Shown here in pieces: positions 46,304 to 54,644 of a stretch of DNA of 64,000 bases. Location of the stretch: contig CAVYTS010000033.1 in assembly GCA_963771305.1 (NCBI GenBank), positions 558,001 to 622,000 of the forward strand, written 5' to 3'. Position 1 is the first letter of the stretch; each line of letters begins with the position of its first letter. Source of the stretch: CAJCIT01 sp963771305. GTDB taxonomy: Bacteria; Acidobacteriota; Terriglobia; Bryobacterales; Bryobacteraceae. The notes beneath the pieces are model-generated. The model was given only the letters and a program-made list of their open reading frames with translations. It made no database searches and was not told the origin of the DNA. Position numbers and translations under genes: made by a program.

Positions 46304-47283
46304 GTTGGCAGGCAGCCGACTTACTCAAACAGCAGATCCCGCTGTTGGATTACCTACAAGGACAAGGATGGAAGGCAGCCCGCCGGTCGGCTGGTGGCCG
46401 ACTGTTGGGGTCTATGCCCACTGCATCCCGATCAGCGGCCGAGCTTTCTGATAGATCCCAGCAAGAACCTGTTTTACTGCTATGGGTGTGGCCGGGGAGG
46501 CGATGTGATTCGTCTGGCCGAGTTGTATCACGGTGTCCGCTTCGCAGAGGCGATGGCGCTCCTGCGGCATGGGAGTGGACTCGGATCTCTGCTGCCGGAC
46601 GTCGCCCAGTTCTACCAGCTACACTTACAGCGTCACGCTGAGGCAGCCGCCTACTTGGTGCAACGCGGCTTACAGGCCGAAGTGATCGAGGAACTGCGCA
46701 TTGGCTATGCCCCCGGCCGCTGTTTGCGCGCCTGGTTGACCAGTTTGGGATACCCGCTGGCAGTTCTTCAGCAGGCCGGTCTGGTGAACGCCGAAGGACA
46801 CGACACCTACAGCCATCGGATCGTGTTTCCGCTGGAAGGGAATCTGTACGGACGCAGCATCGGCGCCGCCGTGCCGCATCGCTTTCTGCCGGGGAGCAAG
46901 GGCGGCCTTTACGCTTGGGACAAGGTTCGCCAATACCCCGAGATCATTCTGGTGGAAGGCCTGTTCGACTGGCCGTGCTCTGGCAAGCCGGATTCCACAA
47001 CGTCACCTGCGCTCTAGGGACTCACTTGAATGCGCTGCAGTTCCGCCAGTTGAGTTCTGACAACGAATGCGGTGGCAAGCGTAGAACGGTGTACCTGGCC
47101 TTAGATTCCGATGCCAATGGGAGCGGCCAGAAAGCGGCCCAGGGTTTGTCGCAGCGTTTGCGAGCCGCAGGAATCAGCACGCGGCGCGTAGAACTGCCCG
47201 CTGGTCACGATCCCAACAGTTTCTTTGTCAGTGGCGGCAACGCTTACCAGTTTCAACTCCTGCTGGAGCGGGCTTGCCTATGA
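46300..47283 (+). CDS. Compact CHC2/Toprim primase, two frameshifts
   Basis: Reads MSWQAADLLKQQIPLLDYLQ, then a CHC2 zinc finger CPLHPDQRPSF with FYCYGCGRGGDVI, and a Toprim fold with IILVEGLFD (Glu) and VYLALDSDANGSG (Asp-x-Asp). Total about 325 residues: a DnaG-like core without helicase-binding domain. Two indels occur: one extra G in GGGG near 46411, and one base missing near 46969 (GLFD/LAVLW), so the first shift is +1 and the second -1. They may be errors, decay or slippage. It starts in the stop codon of the gene before and its stop overlaps the next start. Confidence 0.7.
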
Positions 47284-48323
47284 GATTTCATGTCGCTGAA
47301 CAGCATAAACTGAGCAACGCGCACAGTCCGTTTCGCGTGATCCAGCAGAGCGGCCGGGAAGTGCAGTGGATCAATCGTTTCCTCGACCAGCAGCGAGTGC
47401 GCGGCGTGGCGGATTCTACACTGCGTAGTTATGCCCACGACTTACTGCATTTCCTCCGTTGGTGGGTGGCGGCGCATAAGACCGCCGCGATCACCCAAGA
47501 GGCGCTCACGGAGTCAACTTTCCTCGACTACATTCGCTGGCAGGTCGACCAGTATCCCGCGCCCGCGGCCGCCAGTGTCAACCGTCGAGTCGGAACGGCC
47601 GAGCGGGCCCTGCGGCTTGAGTTTCCTGACTCTCCTCCTCTGTTTGCGCCCGGCTTTCAGCACTGGTACTGGCGGCAATCACGGCTGGGCTATGGGCGCC
47701 TACGCCCCGCACTCACTCAGTTGCGGGTGAAGACGCCCAAACGCTTGATTGTGCCCTTGTCGATCGATGAGGTCCATCGCTTCTGGCACAGTTTTCGCAG
47801 CTCGCGCGACTTGGCCATCGTCGGTCTGATGGTGTTGCACGGCTTGCGGTCGTGTGAAGTCTTAGCCCTGAATCACGACGACCTCCAACTCTCTGAGCTG
47901 CAGATCCGCGTCCCGGGCAAGGGCAAAAAGATTCGCGTCCTGCCACTAGATCACGACTCTGTGAAGCTGCTCGATCACTACCTGTGCTTGGAACGGCCTC
48001 CGCCGTGTGGCCTACCTTTATTCGTCTCTCTCAAAGGACCGTCCCGCGGCCATCGCATGACAGCCGCCGGTCTGCGTTCGTTGTTTCGTCATCACCGCCA
48101 ATCCACCGGCGTGAGGAAAGCGAACCCGCACCGCTTTCGACACACATTTGCTTCCGACATGCTGCGCGCAGGTATTAGCCTACCGGCGCTCATGCACCTC
48201 ATGGGGCATGCACAGATTCAAACCACCATGGTCTACCTTCATCTCACTCCACAAGATGTCTGGGAGCAATACGCGCGCGCGGTTGCTCAGCTCACGCGGC
48301 CCACTCCGCTGTCGCCGTCATGA
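47280..48323 (+). CDS. Tyrosine recombinase A of the transposon
   Basis: About 347 residues from an ATG that overlaps the primase TGA. A core-binding domain (NRFLDQQRVRGVADSTLRSY AHDLLHFLRWW) precedes the catalytic domain: VLHGLRSCEVLALNHDDLQL (Arg), NPHRFRHTFASDMLRAGISL (His-x-x-Arg), HLMGHAQIQTTMVYLHLT (His, Tyr). All residues are present and the frame is intact. Its TGA overlaps the start of recombinase B. Two adjacent, different recombinases are reminiscent of Tn554 TnpA/TnpB, but sequence similarity was not tested. Confidence 0.88.
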   Translation: MRFHVAEQHKLSNAHSPFRVIQQSGREVQWINRFLDQQRVRGVADSTLRSYAHDLLHFLRWWVAAHKTAAITQEALTESTFLDYIRWQVDQYPAPAAASVNRRVGTAERALRLEFPDSPPLFAPGFQHWYWRQSRLGYGRLRPALTQLRVKTPKRLIVPLSIDEVHRFWHSFRSSRDLAIVGLMVLHGLRSCEVLALNHDDLQLSELQIRVPGKGKKIRVLPLDHDSVKLLDHYLCLERPPPCGLPLFVSLKGPSRGHRMTAAGLRSLFRHHRQSTGVRKANPHRFRHTFASDMLRAGISLPALMHLMGHAQIQTTMVYLHLTPQDVWEQYARAVAQLTRPTPLSPS

Positions 48324-49462
48324 AACGCCAACGTTTTCCGCTCTCCGCGCACCCCCTGTCGATGCTCTTCGAGCCAGCGGTGGAATCGGTAACGACCTCG
48401 CTCGGTGATTCATCCGTCACTGCTTATCGCGGAACTGTTCGACTTTTTCTGACTTACCTCGGCGCGCATTATTCTGAGGTCCACTCCCTCCAGCAGCTGC
48501 GCCGCGATCCCCATATCCTCGGTTGGCTGGCTCTTCTCCGCTCGCACCGCCCGCCGCTCGCCTCCATCACGCGCGCCAACCGCGTGATTTTCCTGCGCCG
48601 CCTGTTGGAAGAACTCGCCTGGACACAGCACCTCCCCAACTTGGCTCATCTGCTCGGTCGTGATGATGTGCCGCGTAAGGAGCACCATCTTCCGCGCCCG
48701 CTCACACCCCAACAGGATGAATTGGTCCAGCAGGAACTACTGCGCCGCGATGACCTACTCAGTAATGCCCTGTTACTTATCCGTCACACCGGGATGCGCA
48801 TCAGCGAAGGTGTCGATCTCTCCTTCGATTGCTTGCGTCTGGTCGGCCCTGGCCAGTGGGCCATCCACGTGCCGCTGGGCAAACTAAAAACGGAACGCCT
48901 GGTTCCCGTGGATTCTGTGGTCTGTCAACTGGTCGAACGCATCCGTTCGCTGCGCCCACCCACCGCGCCCAAGTCCGGTCCCCTCCTGTTGCATCGGCCG
49001 CGCGGCCGCGACGTGTTGATTCGCAAACTGCGTGCCACCTTGCGAGAAGTCACCGCCGCCCTCGGCATTCCCGCCCGCATCGTCCCGCACCAATTTCGAC
49101 ACACCTATGGAACGGAGATGCTGCGCGCCGGCGTCAGCTTTCCCGCAGTGATCAAACTCCTCGGCCACAAAAGCCCACAGATGACCTTGCACTATCTGGA
49201 GATCACCCAGCAGGATCTCCAGCGCGAATTCCACCTGGCTCGCTCCCATCCCAGGCACCTGGCCCCGTCTCCAACCATCTCTCCCGGCCCAGCCCCTCGC
49301 CCTGATTTATCAGGCTTGATCGACTCCTTGATGGCTGCTCAGCATGTGCTGCAGATTTACCGCCGCAACGTTACCGATCCTTCCGCACGCCGTCTTCTCG
49401 ACCGCCTTGCCAACCGCATCGTCAAGATTCTCACTCAAATCAGGAAACTCAAACCCTCCTAA
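48320..49462 (+). CDS. Tyrosine recombinase B of the transposon
   Basis: Encodes 380 residues. A core-binding domain (SSVTAYRGTVRLFLTYLGAH) is followed by the catalytic domain: IRHTGMRISEGVDLSFDCLR (Arg), PHQFRHTYGTEMLRAGVSFP (His-x-x-Arg), KLLGHKSPQMTLHYLEIT (His, Tyr). A C-terminal extension of about 80 residues (LSGLIDSLMAAQHVLQIYRR, DRLANRIVKILTQIRK) is helical and absent from recombinase A. The stop codon is 23 bp from the transposon's right end. Confidence 0.88.
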   Translation: MKRQRFPLSAHPLSMLFEPAVESVTTSLGDSSVTAYRGTVRLFLTYLGAHYSEVHSLQQLRRDPHILGWLALLRSHRPPLASITRANRVIFLRRLLEELAWTQHLPNLAHLLGRDDVPRKEHHLPRPLTPQQDELVQQELLRRDDLLSNALLLIRHTGMRISEGVDLSFDCLRLVGPGQWAIHVPLGKLKTERLVPVDSVVCQLVERIRSLRPPTAPKSGPLLLHRPRGRDVLIRKLRATLREVTAALGIPARIVPHQFRHTYGTEMLRAGVSFPAVIKLLGHKSPQMTLHYLEITQQDLQREFHLARSHPRHLAPSPTISPGPAPRPDLSGLIDSLMAAQHVLQIYRRNVTDPSARRLLDRLANRIVKILTQIRKLKPS

Positions 49463-49502
49463 AAATGGGCAGAGATTGGCCGGTTAAGTCCTCATGTGGG
49501 AA

Positions 49503-49545
49503 GTTTCGCCGGATTAGGAACGATACACGGCGTTGTCGTCGCTAA
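49503..49545 (+). repeat. Dispersed repeat copy
   Basis: GTTTCGCCGGATTAGGAACG ATA then ACGGCGTTGTCGTCG, 11 bp right of the transposon's flanking repeat. Same two-part sequence as at 39130 and 52762. Confidence 0.65.
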
Positions 49546-49690
49546 TCATTGCCGGCCGGTTCGTCAGGACCTCACATGGCACTAGCCGACTTCACATTCG
49601 TAATCCGGGCAAGTTTCCCCGAACGCCGTCTCTGACCAATTACGAGGTCACCGTGGCGGCGGGACCGATCTGAGCTTTGTACGAGTGTCT

Positions 49691-49958
49691 GACTTATCCG
49701 GCCAATCTCTGCCCGATCCATTGTGGTGGCGCGGCGAGTCACTCAGGACCACGCACGACCATTCTGCACAATGAAGGCGAGGGCTGCAAGAGGTTTTTGT
49801 GAGAACCTGACCACCAACCTCGGGAGGCCCGCCTGACGGAGCTTCGGGGGCTCTCTCTGGTACGACAGCTCGAACGAAAAGAAAATATGAGGGCTATCCA
49901 TCGGACCTTGAGTGGTTCGTCCCAACGACGACCTCAATGAAAGATTGGCCGGTTTAAA
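49691..49958 (-). mobile_element. 268-bp non-autonomous relative of the 45.6-kb transposon
   Basis: The left end GACTTATCCGGCCAATCTCT GCCC is the inverse of the transposon's right end (49467-49490), including the flanking GACTTA. The right end AGATTGGCCGGTTTAAA is the inverse of the transposon's left end. So both ends are present, in inverted orientation, with no coding capacity between. The inner block TCGAACGAAAAGAAAATA resembles one near 45690 in reverse. It is a MITE-like deletion derivative. No gene lies between it and 50242. Confidence 0.65.
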
Positions 49959-50242
49959 ACGACCATCCGGACGATGTGTGCAAACGTGGTGCCGTTGATC
50001 GATCTAGAGAAGTCAATCCTCGATTCAATCAACGGATGCCCTGCAGCCAGATCGCGCCAATATCGGGTTTCGCGAACAATCGAAGCTAGGCGTAACTTGG
50101 TTTCGAAGGGGCACTGCGAAACAATTCGATGCTCTTTGCGGGGGCCCGGAGGATTGGTTGGTCAAGAATGACTTTCCCAAGTGACCTCAGCGGAAATCGT
50201 GCTAAGTTATTCTCGCCTTCGATTTCCGCAGCTAGGAGCACA

Positions 50243-52480
50243 ATGATGGCGTCGACGTGGTTTGTTCCTCCTTTTCTCAGGCTATCCGTATTTCTTCTGG
50301 TTGCCTGCCCGGTTACTTTTCAGGCACAAATCACCAAGGCCCAACAGGCGCCGCCAGTCGCGCCCCTCAGGCCGGTGGAAGACGATTACTTCGGCACCAA
50401 AGTCTCCGACCCCTACCGCTACATGGAGAAACAGGACGACCCGGAGGTGCAGGCGTGGTTTAAAGGCCAGAATGACTTTACGCGGTCGACACTCGCCGCG
50501 ATTCCCGGCCGGGATCGCTTGCTGGGCAGAATCAAGGAACTTGACGAGTCCGTGCCTCGGGTGGACGCATTGCGGCTGCCCGACAACTTGTTTATTGTCA
50601 ATAAGCGCAATCCAGGTGACGAGGTCTACCGGCTTTACGTGCGCAAGGGACTGAAGGGCAAGGACGAGTTATTAGTGGATCCCCAGAAGATCACTCTGCA
50701 CGCCTCGATTCAGGGTAAGGGGAAAAACGCTATCGCGGGCTGGGCTGTTTCGAACGATGCGAAGTACCTGGCCTTTGGGGTGACTCCGGGCGGGGCTGAG
50801 CGGGACACGGAGTTGCACGTGATGGAGATTGACACCGGCCGTGAATCTGGCGATGTGATTTCACGCGTCGCGTTCTTCTCGGCGAGCTGGCTTCCTGACA
50901 ATCGGTCCTTTGTCTATAGCCGGCTTCAGAAGTTGCCGCTGGGCGCCCCTCCCTCCGAGGTCGAGCAGAAGGTCCGAGCTTACCGGCACGTGCTGGGCCG
51001 GGAGTCCGAAAAGGATGAACCCGTGTTTGGTTACGAAGTGGTGCCATCCATCAACGTCGACCCAATGCAGCTTGCCTTTTTACAGACCCAGCCTGATTCG
51101 GATTACGCTCTGGCCATGCTGGCTACGGTCGCTCCAAACCCAACCTTTTACGTCTCCTCCGCCGGCAAGATCGGCAAGGAACCCGTGGAGTGGCGGAAGG
51201 CGGCTGGCCCCGAAGATCAGGTCGCGCAGATGGCGATCCACGGCGACGATCTGTACGCCATGACGTTCAAGAATGCGTCGCGGTACCAGGTGATTCGCAT
51301 CGACGCCCGCACGTTGGACCTAGCGGCGGCAGAGGTGGTGGTGCCGAAGGGCGAGGCGGTGATCACGGCGATCCAACCCGCCCAGGATGCGCTTTACGTG
51401 ACGCTGAACGATGGTGGCGTCGGTCGACTGCTGCGCGTCCCCTACGGCCCGCATCCGAAGAGTGAGGAGATCCCCGTTCCAGTTAGCGGCTCCGTGTTTA
51501 CTGGAGGCGATCCCCGTCTGCCGGGCGTGCAGGTTTTTATGAGCTCCTGGACCAGCGCCTTCCGCGATTCCATTTACGATCCGGGGACGAAACAGATGAC
51601 CGATACGGGGTTCCAGGTGGTGGGTCCGCATGATCGCCCCGATAACATCGAGTCCGTGGAGGTGAAAGTAACCAGTTTTGACGGCACGAAGGTCCCGCTA
51701 TCCATCGTCCACCCAAAGGGAATGAAACGCGACGGAACAAATCCGACGCTCCTTCAGGGTTATGGCGCCTATGGGTTCCCTTCTTTTGCTTACTACGATC
51801 CGAAGTCACTCGCCTGGTATGAACAGGGGGGCATCCAGGCTATCTGCCACGTTCGCGGCGGCGGCGAGTATGGCGAGGACTGGCACCTGGCCGGAAAGGG
51901 AGCCACCAAGCCCAACACCTGGAAGGACTTCATTGCCTGCGCTCAATACCTGATTGACAACAAATATACGTCGCCGGCGCGGCTGGCCGGGGAAGGCGGC
52001 AGTGCCGGCGGTATTCTCATTGGACGCGCGATTACGGAGCGTCCCGATCTGTTCGCCGCCGCCATTGACGACGTCGGCGTGTCGGACACCCTGCGGACCG
52101 AAGTCTCGGCGAATGGTCTGCCAAATGTTCCGGAGTTCGGTAGCACCACGACAAGAGAAGGATTTGCGTCGCTGTTCGCGATGAGCTCCTATGATCACGT
52201 GGAGTTCAAGGCGCGGTATCCGGCGGTTCTGTTGACCACCGGCATGAACGATCCACGCGTGGATTCCTGGCAGATGGGGAAGATGACCGCACGCCTGCAG
52301 GCGGCGACATCGAGCGGGAAGCCCGTGCTTCTGCGAGTAGATTACGCCGGAGGCCACGGTGGCATTGGCAGTACGCGGAAGCAGGTCCAAGAGAAGACGG
52401 CCGATGATTGGAGTTTCCTGCTTTGGCGGTTCGGCGTCCCGGCGTTTCAACCCAAAGAAGCGGCGAAGGCTAGCCAATAA
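50243..52480 (+). CDS. Prolyl oligopeptidase (S9A) with signal peptide
   Basis: About 745 residues from the ATG at 50243 (AGGAG ten bases before); longer in-frame starts lack a ribosome site. The signal peptide is PFLRLSVFLLVACPVTFQA. The propeller domain starts PPVAPLRPVEDDYFGTKVSD PYRYME. The alpha/beta-hydrolase part has Ser in GEGGSAGGILIGRA, Asp in TTGMNDPRVDSW, His in YAGGHGGIGS. It cleaves short proline-containing peptides, here outside the cytoplasm. Gene intact, normal length, stand-alone. Confidence 0.94.
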   Translation: MMASTWFVPPFLRLSVFLLVACPVTFQAQITKAQQAPPVAPLRPVEDDYFGTKVSDPYRYMEKQDDPEVQAWFKGQNDFTRSTLAAIPGRDRLLGRIKELDESVPRVDALRLPDNLFIVNKRNPGDEVYRLYVRKGLKGKDELLVDPQKITLHASIQGKGKNAIAGWAVSNDAKYLAFGVTPGGAERDTELHVMEIDTGRESGDVISRVAFFSASWLPDNRSFVYSRLQKLPLGAPPSEVEQKVRAYRHVLGRESEKDEPVFGYEVVPSINVDPMQLAFLQTQPDSDYALAMLATVAPNPTFYVSSAGKIGKEPVEWRKAAGPEDQVAQMAIHGDDLYAMTFKNASRYQVIRIDARTLDLAAAEVVVPKGEAVITAIQPAQDALYVTLNDGGVGRLLRVPYGPHPKSEEIPVPVSGSVFTGGDPRLPGVQVFMSSWTSAFRDSIYDPGTKQMTDTGFQVVGPHDRPDNIESVEVKVTSFDGTKVPLSIVHPKGMKRDGTNPTLLQGYGAYGFPSFAYYDPKSLAWYEQGGIQAICHVRGGGEYGEDWHLAGKGATKPNTWKDFIACAQYLIDNKYTSPARLAGEGGSAGGILIGRAITERPDLFAAAIDDVGVSDTLRTEVSANGLPNVPEFGSTTTREGFASLFAMSSYDHVEFKARYPAVLLTTGMNDPRVDSWQMGKMTARLQAATSSGKPVLLRVDYAGGHGGIGSTRKQVQEKTADDWSFLLWRFGVPAFQPKEAAKASQ

Positions 52481-52927
52481 GCGCCGCCACACTTACTTGG
52501 CTCCCCTCAGCCGGCCCGACCGTGGGATGCATTGCCACCGGCGCTCCAACCAGCATCAGCTACTCGGGCGGCACGTTCACCTCGGGTACGGGCACTATTA
52601 GCGATTCGGCCTTTCCTCCGAAGAGTCAAATCAAAAATCAGGGTCCGGGAACCGTGACTCGCGAGCAGTCGATGTTCCACGGCCAGAGTTCCGGGCGGGT
52701 GACGCGCCACTCGGAGAAAGGTCGGATTTGGGCGGCGCGGGCCTGAAGTCCGGTTGTGGCAGTTTCGCCGGATTAGGAACGATATACGTCGTTGTCGTCG
52801 GTAACGGTGGCGAGCGGTTTGGGGCCAGCACTGTACGAGTGGACGATCCGCTCGAAGCTCCTGGACATGCCACGTCCGAGCATAGGGCGTTATCCGTCCA
52901 GGTGCCCCCAACCTCCCAGATAGCCCT
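52481..52927. other. Gene-free stretch with a dispersed repeat copy
   Basis: No gene is supported. Contains the repeat listed at 52762-52804. Confidence 0.4.
52762..52804 (+). repeat. Dispersed repeat copy
   Basis: GTTTCGCCGGATTAGGAACG ATA followed by ACGTCGTTGTCGTCGGTAA, the third copy of this two-part repeat (with 39130 and 49503). Confidence 0.65.
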
Positions 52928-53386
52928 TTAGGACCACAAGGCACGATAGCTTACCTGCGTCGCCGGACCACGCTCGATGGCATTATTGGGCAGATCGACA
53001 ATAAGTTGGGACCGCACGTCTGGCAGCGTCTTCTCGATCAATCTGAGCGACGAGTGCACTTCCGACGAGTCGTTGAAGAAGAAGACATCGGTTGCTCGGA
53101 ACTGTCCACTTGTCACAATCCCCAAAAGGCCGTCAGCACCGGTGTAGTGCCAAAGAAGATCTGGAATCTCTCCATCCTGGAGACAGAAACGGCGTGCTAT
53201 CGGAATCGATGAGCGAGAGGACACAAGTTCGTCCTGAATGAGTCTGCTGAGTTCGGGCAACAATATGTTCTCGAATCCTAAATAATAGCGCCCTGGCGCC
53301 AGAGAAAAGCGAGGACTAACAGTCTTCGCAAACGCTGAATGCATAAATGCTGCCACCGTGAGACCGGCGTTCAGAAACGGCATCAT
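52928..53386 (-). CDS. DUF2971-like protein, N-terminal fragment
   Basis: Encodes 152 residues. LLWHYTGADGLLGIVTSGQF RATDVFFFNDSSEVHSSLRL resembles the start of DUF2971 proteins, which are usually 250-350 residues. Here the frame ends soon after, so the protein looks truncated. The first 50 residues do not match that family and may be a replaced start. Function unknown. Confidence 0.5.
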   Translation of the reverse strand: MMPFLNAGLTVAAFMHSAFAKTVSPRFSLAPGRYYLGFENILLPELSRLIQDELVSSRSSIPIARRFCLQDGEIPDLLWHYTGADGLLGIVTSGQFRATDVFFFNDSSEVHSSLRLIEKTLPDVRSQLIVDLPNNAIERGPATQVSYRALWS

Positions 53387-54059
53387 TCAAGGGGATACAG
53401 CCCATATTTGGCTAAGCAGTCGGTTACTCGCGGATTGGGCGTCCGACGTCGGCAGGGCCGGGTCAGAAGCACGAGTCAGCCGTTTCCCGTCAAGTTGACG
53501 TGACGGCGACTTAGCCGGGAGTGACGGCCGAACGACGCTTAGGAAGGTGACCATTCTCGGAGTGCCTGACAACTCGGACGGAATCTCTACCCGGCTGCAC
53601 GTTTTTTTCGCATGGAAGAAGATGTCGATTCAAGCCCTCCGAACTGCGGGCTAACGAGCGGTTAGTCAGAACCCTGCTTCTATAACCCCCAAGCCGGGCT
53701 TCGCCTCACAAGCGTGATGCCGCGAGATTCCCGGCGACCAAGGAGGTCTTGGAACGAGAATGGCAACTCTAGAAGCAGGTCGAATACCAGCGGTTTGACA
53801 AGCCCAAACCTCACAAAGCCTACCGCGACGGTTGCGGAGCGGTAGCACGGACCATCATGGGGCGCCGGTTACGCTTCGGAGCCGTGACCGTAGCTTTCCG
53901 CCTCGGAGCCAAGGAGTTGTTTTCGGCCTTTTTCAGTAAATTGCTAGTAACCCCTAAGCTGCATCCCCAATCCCCCATCCACATTTTCCCAGGCGGAATG
54001 TCCTAATTTCGAGTTACAATAGTGCACTTTAACACCAATTCATTCTAGGAATCAGGCCC
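53387..54059. other. Gene-free stretch before the sigma-kinase-receptor operon
   Basis: No coding frame is convincing. The last 60 bp should hold the operon promoter; AGTTACAAT near 54012 could be a -10 region. Nothing else is seen. Confidence 0.35.
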
Positions 54060-54644
54060 ATGGCTAGTTCTAGAACGGCACCGGCAAGCGCGGACGACTC
54101 CATTACGGGAACGCTCGCCCAGTTGAGGCAGGGGAACCCCGACGCAGAAGCCCGGCTCATGTCCCAGGTCTACGACGAACTCCGCCGCCTAGCCCGGGCA
54201 CACATGCGCCGTGAGCGTCTCAACCACTCGTTGCAGGCCACGGATCTCGTCGGTATGGCCTATGAGCGCATGGCGCATGAATCTCACCCCAATTGGCAAA
54301 ATCGCGCCCACTTCTTCGCCGTGGCTTCCACCGTGATGCGCCAGATTCTTGTGGACCACGCCCGCAGGCGGCGAGCGGTAAAGCGCGGTGGCGAGAACAT
54401 CCGCGTCACCCTCAGCGAAGCCGTCGCTCGCACCGAGGAAAACACCGTCGACGTCCTGGCCCTCAACGAAGCCCTCGAACGCCTGGAACAACTAGACCCC
54501 CGCCAGGCGCGCGTCGTGGAGCTCCACTATTTTAGTGGCCTCAATCACGAGGAAATTGCGCTTGTCTTAGGTGTATCGAGTAGGACGGTAAAACGGGACT
54601 GGGAGATGGCTCGATCGTGGCTTCGCATCCAGTTGAGGCCATGA
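54060..54644 (+). CDS. ECF-type RNA polymerase sigma factor
   Basis: Encodes 194 residues. Region 2 is YDELRRLARAHMRRERLNHS LQATDLVGMAYERM with QNRAHFFAVASTVMRQILVD HARRRRAVKRGG. Region 4 is VVELHYFSGLNHEEIALVLG VSSRTVKRDWEMARSWL. Same subgroup as the protein at 44890. Its TGA overlaps the ATG of the kinase gene, so the two are translationally coupled; the kinase may control or be controlled by it. Confidence 0.93.
   Translation: MASSRTAPASADDSITGTLAQLRQGNPDAEARLMSQVYDELRRLARAHMRRERLNHSLQATDLVGMAYERMAHESHPNWQNRAHFFAVASTVMRQILVDHARRRRAVKRGGENIRVTLSEAVARTEENTVDVLALNEALERLEQLDPRQARVVELHYFSGLNHEEIALVLGVSSRTVKRDWEMARSWLRIQLRP

Larger units (their letters stand above)
45631..49485 (+). mobile_element. 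Candidate new transposon: zinc finger, CHC2/Toprim primase, two tyrosine recombinases
   Basis: A 3855-bp unit. The left end is TTTATACCGGCCAATCTTGA; the right end, read inward, is AACCGGCCAATCTCTG, so ACCGGCCAATCT (12 bp) is an exact inverted repeat. AAGTCCT flanks both ends (45624-45630 and 49486-49492), which could be a target duplication or a recombinase crossover core. Four overlapping genes fill it on one strand, and the last stop codon is 23 bp from the right end. Near the left end a 9-bp inverted repeat GTGAAGGCC/GGCCTTCAC (45719-45775) may be a recombinase or regulatory site. Confidence 0.75.

Noticed and set aside
51806..52492. 228-codon frame on the minus strand
   Set aside because: Antisense to the prolyl oligopeptidase C-terminal half, whose catalytic residues are intact.
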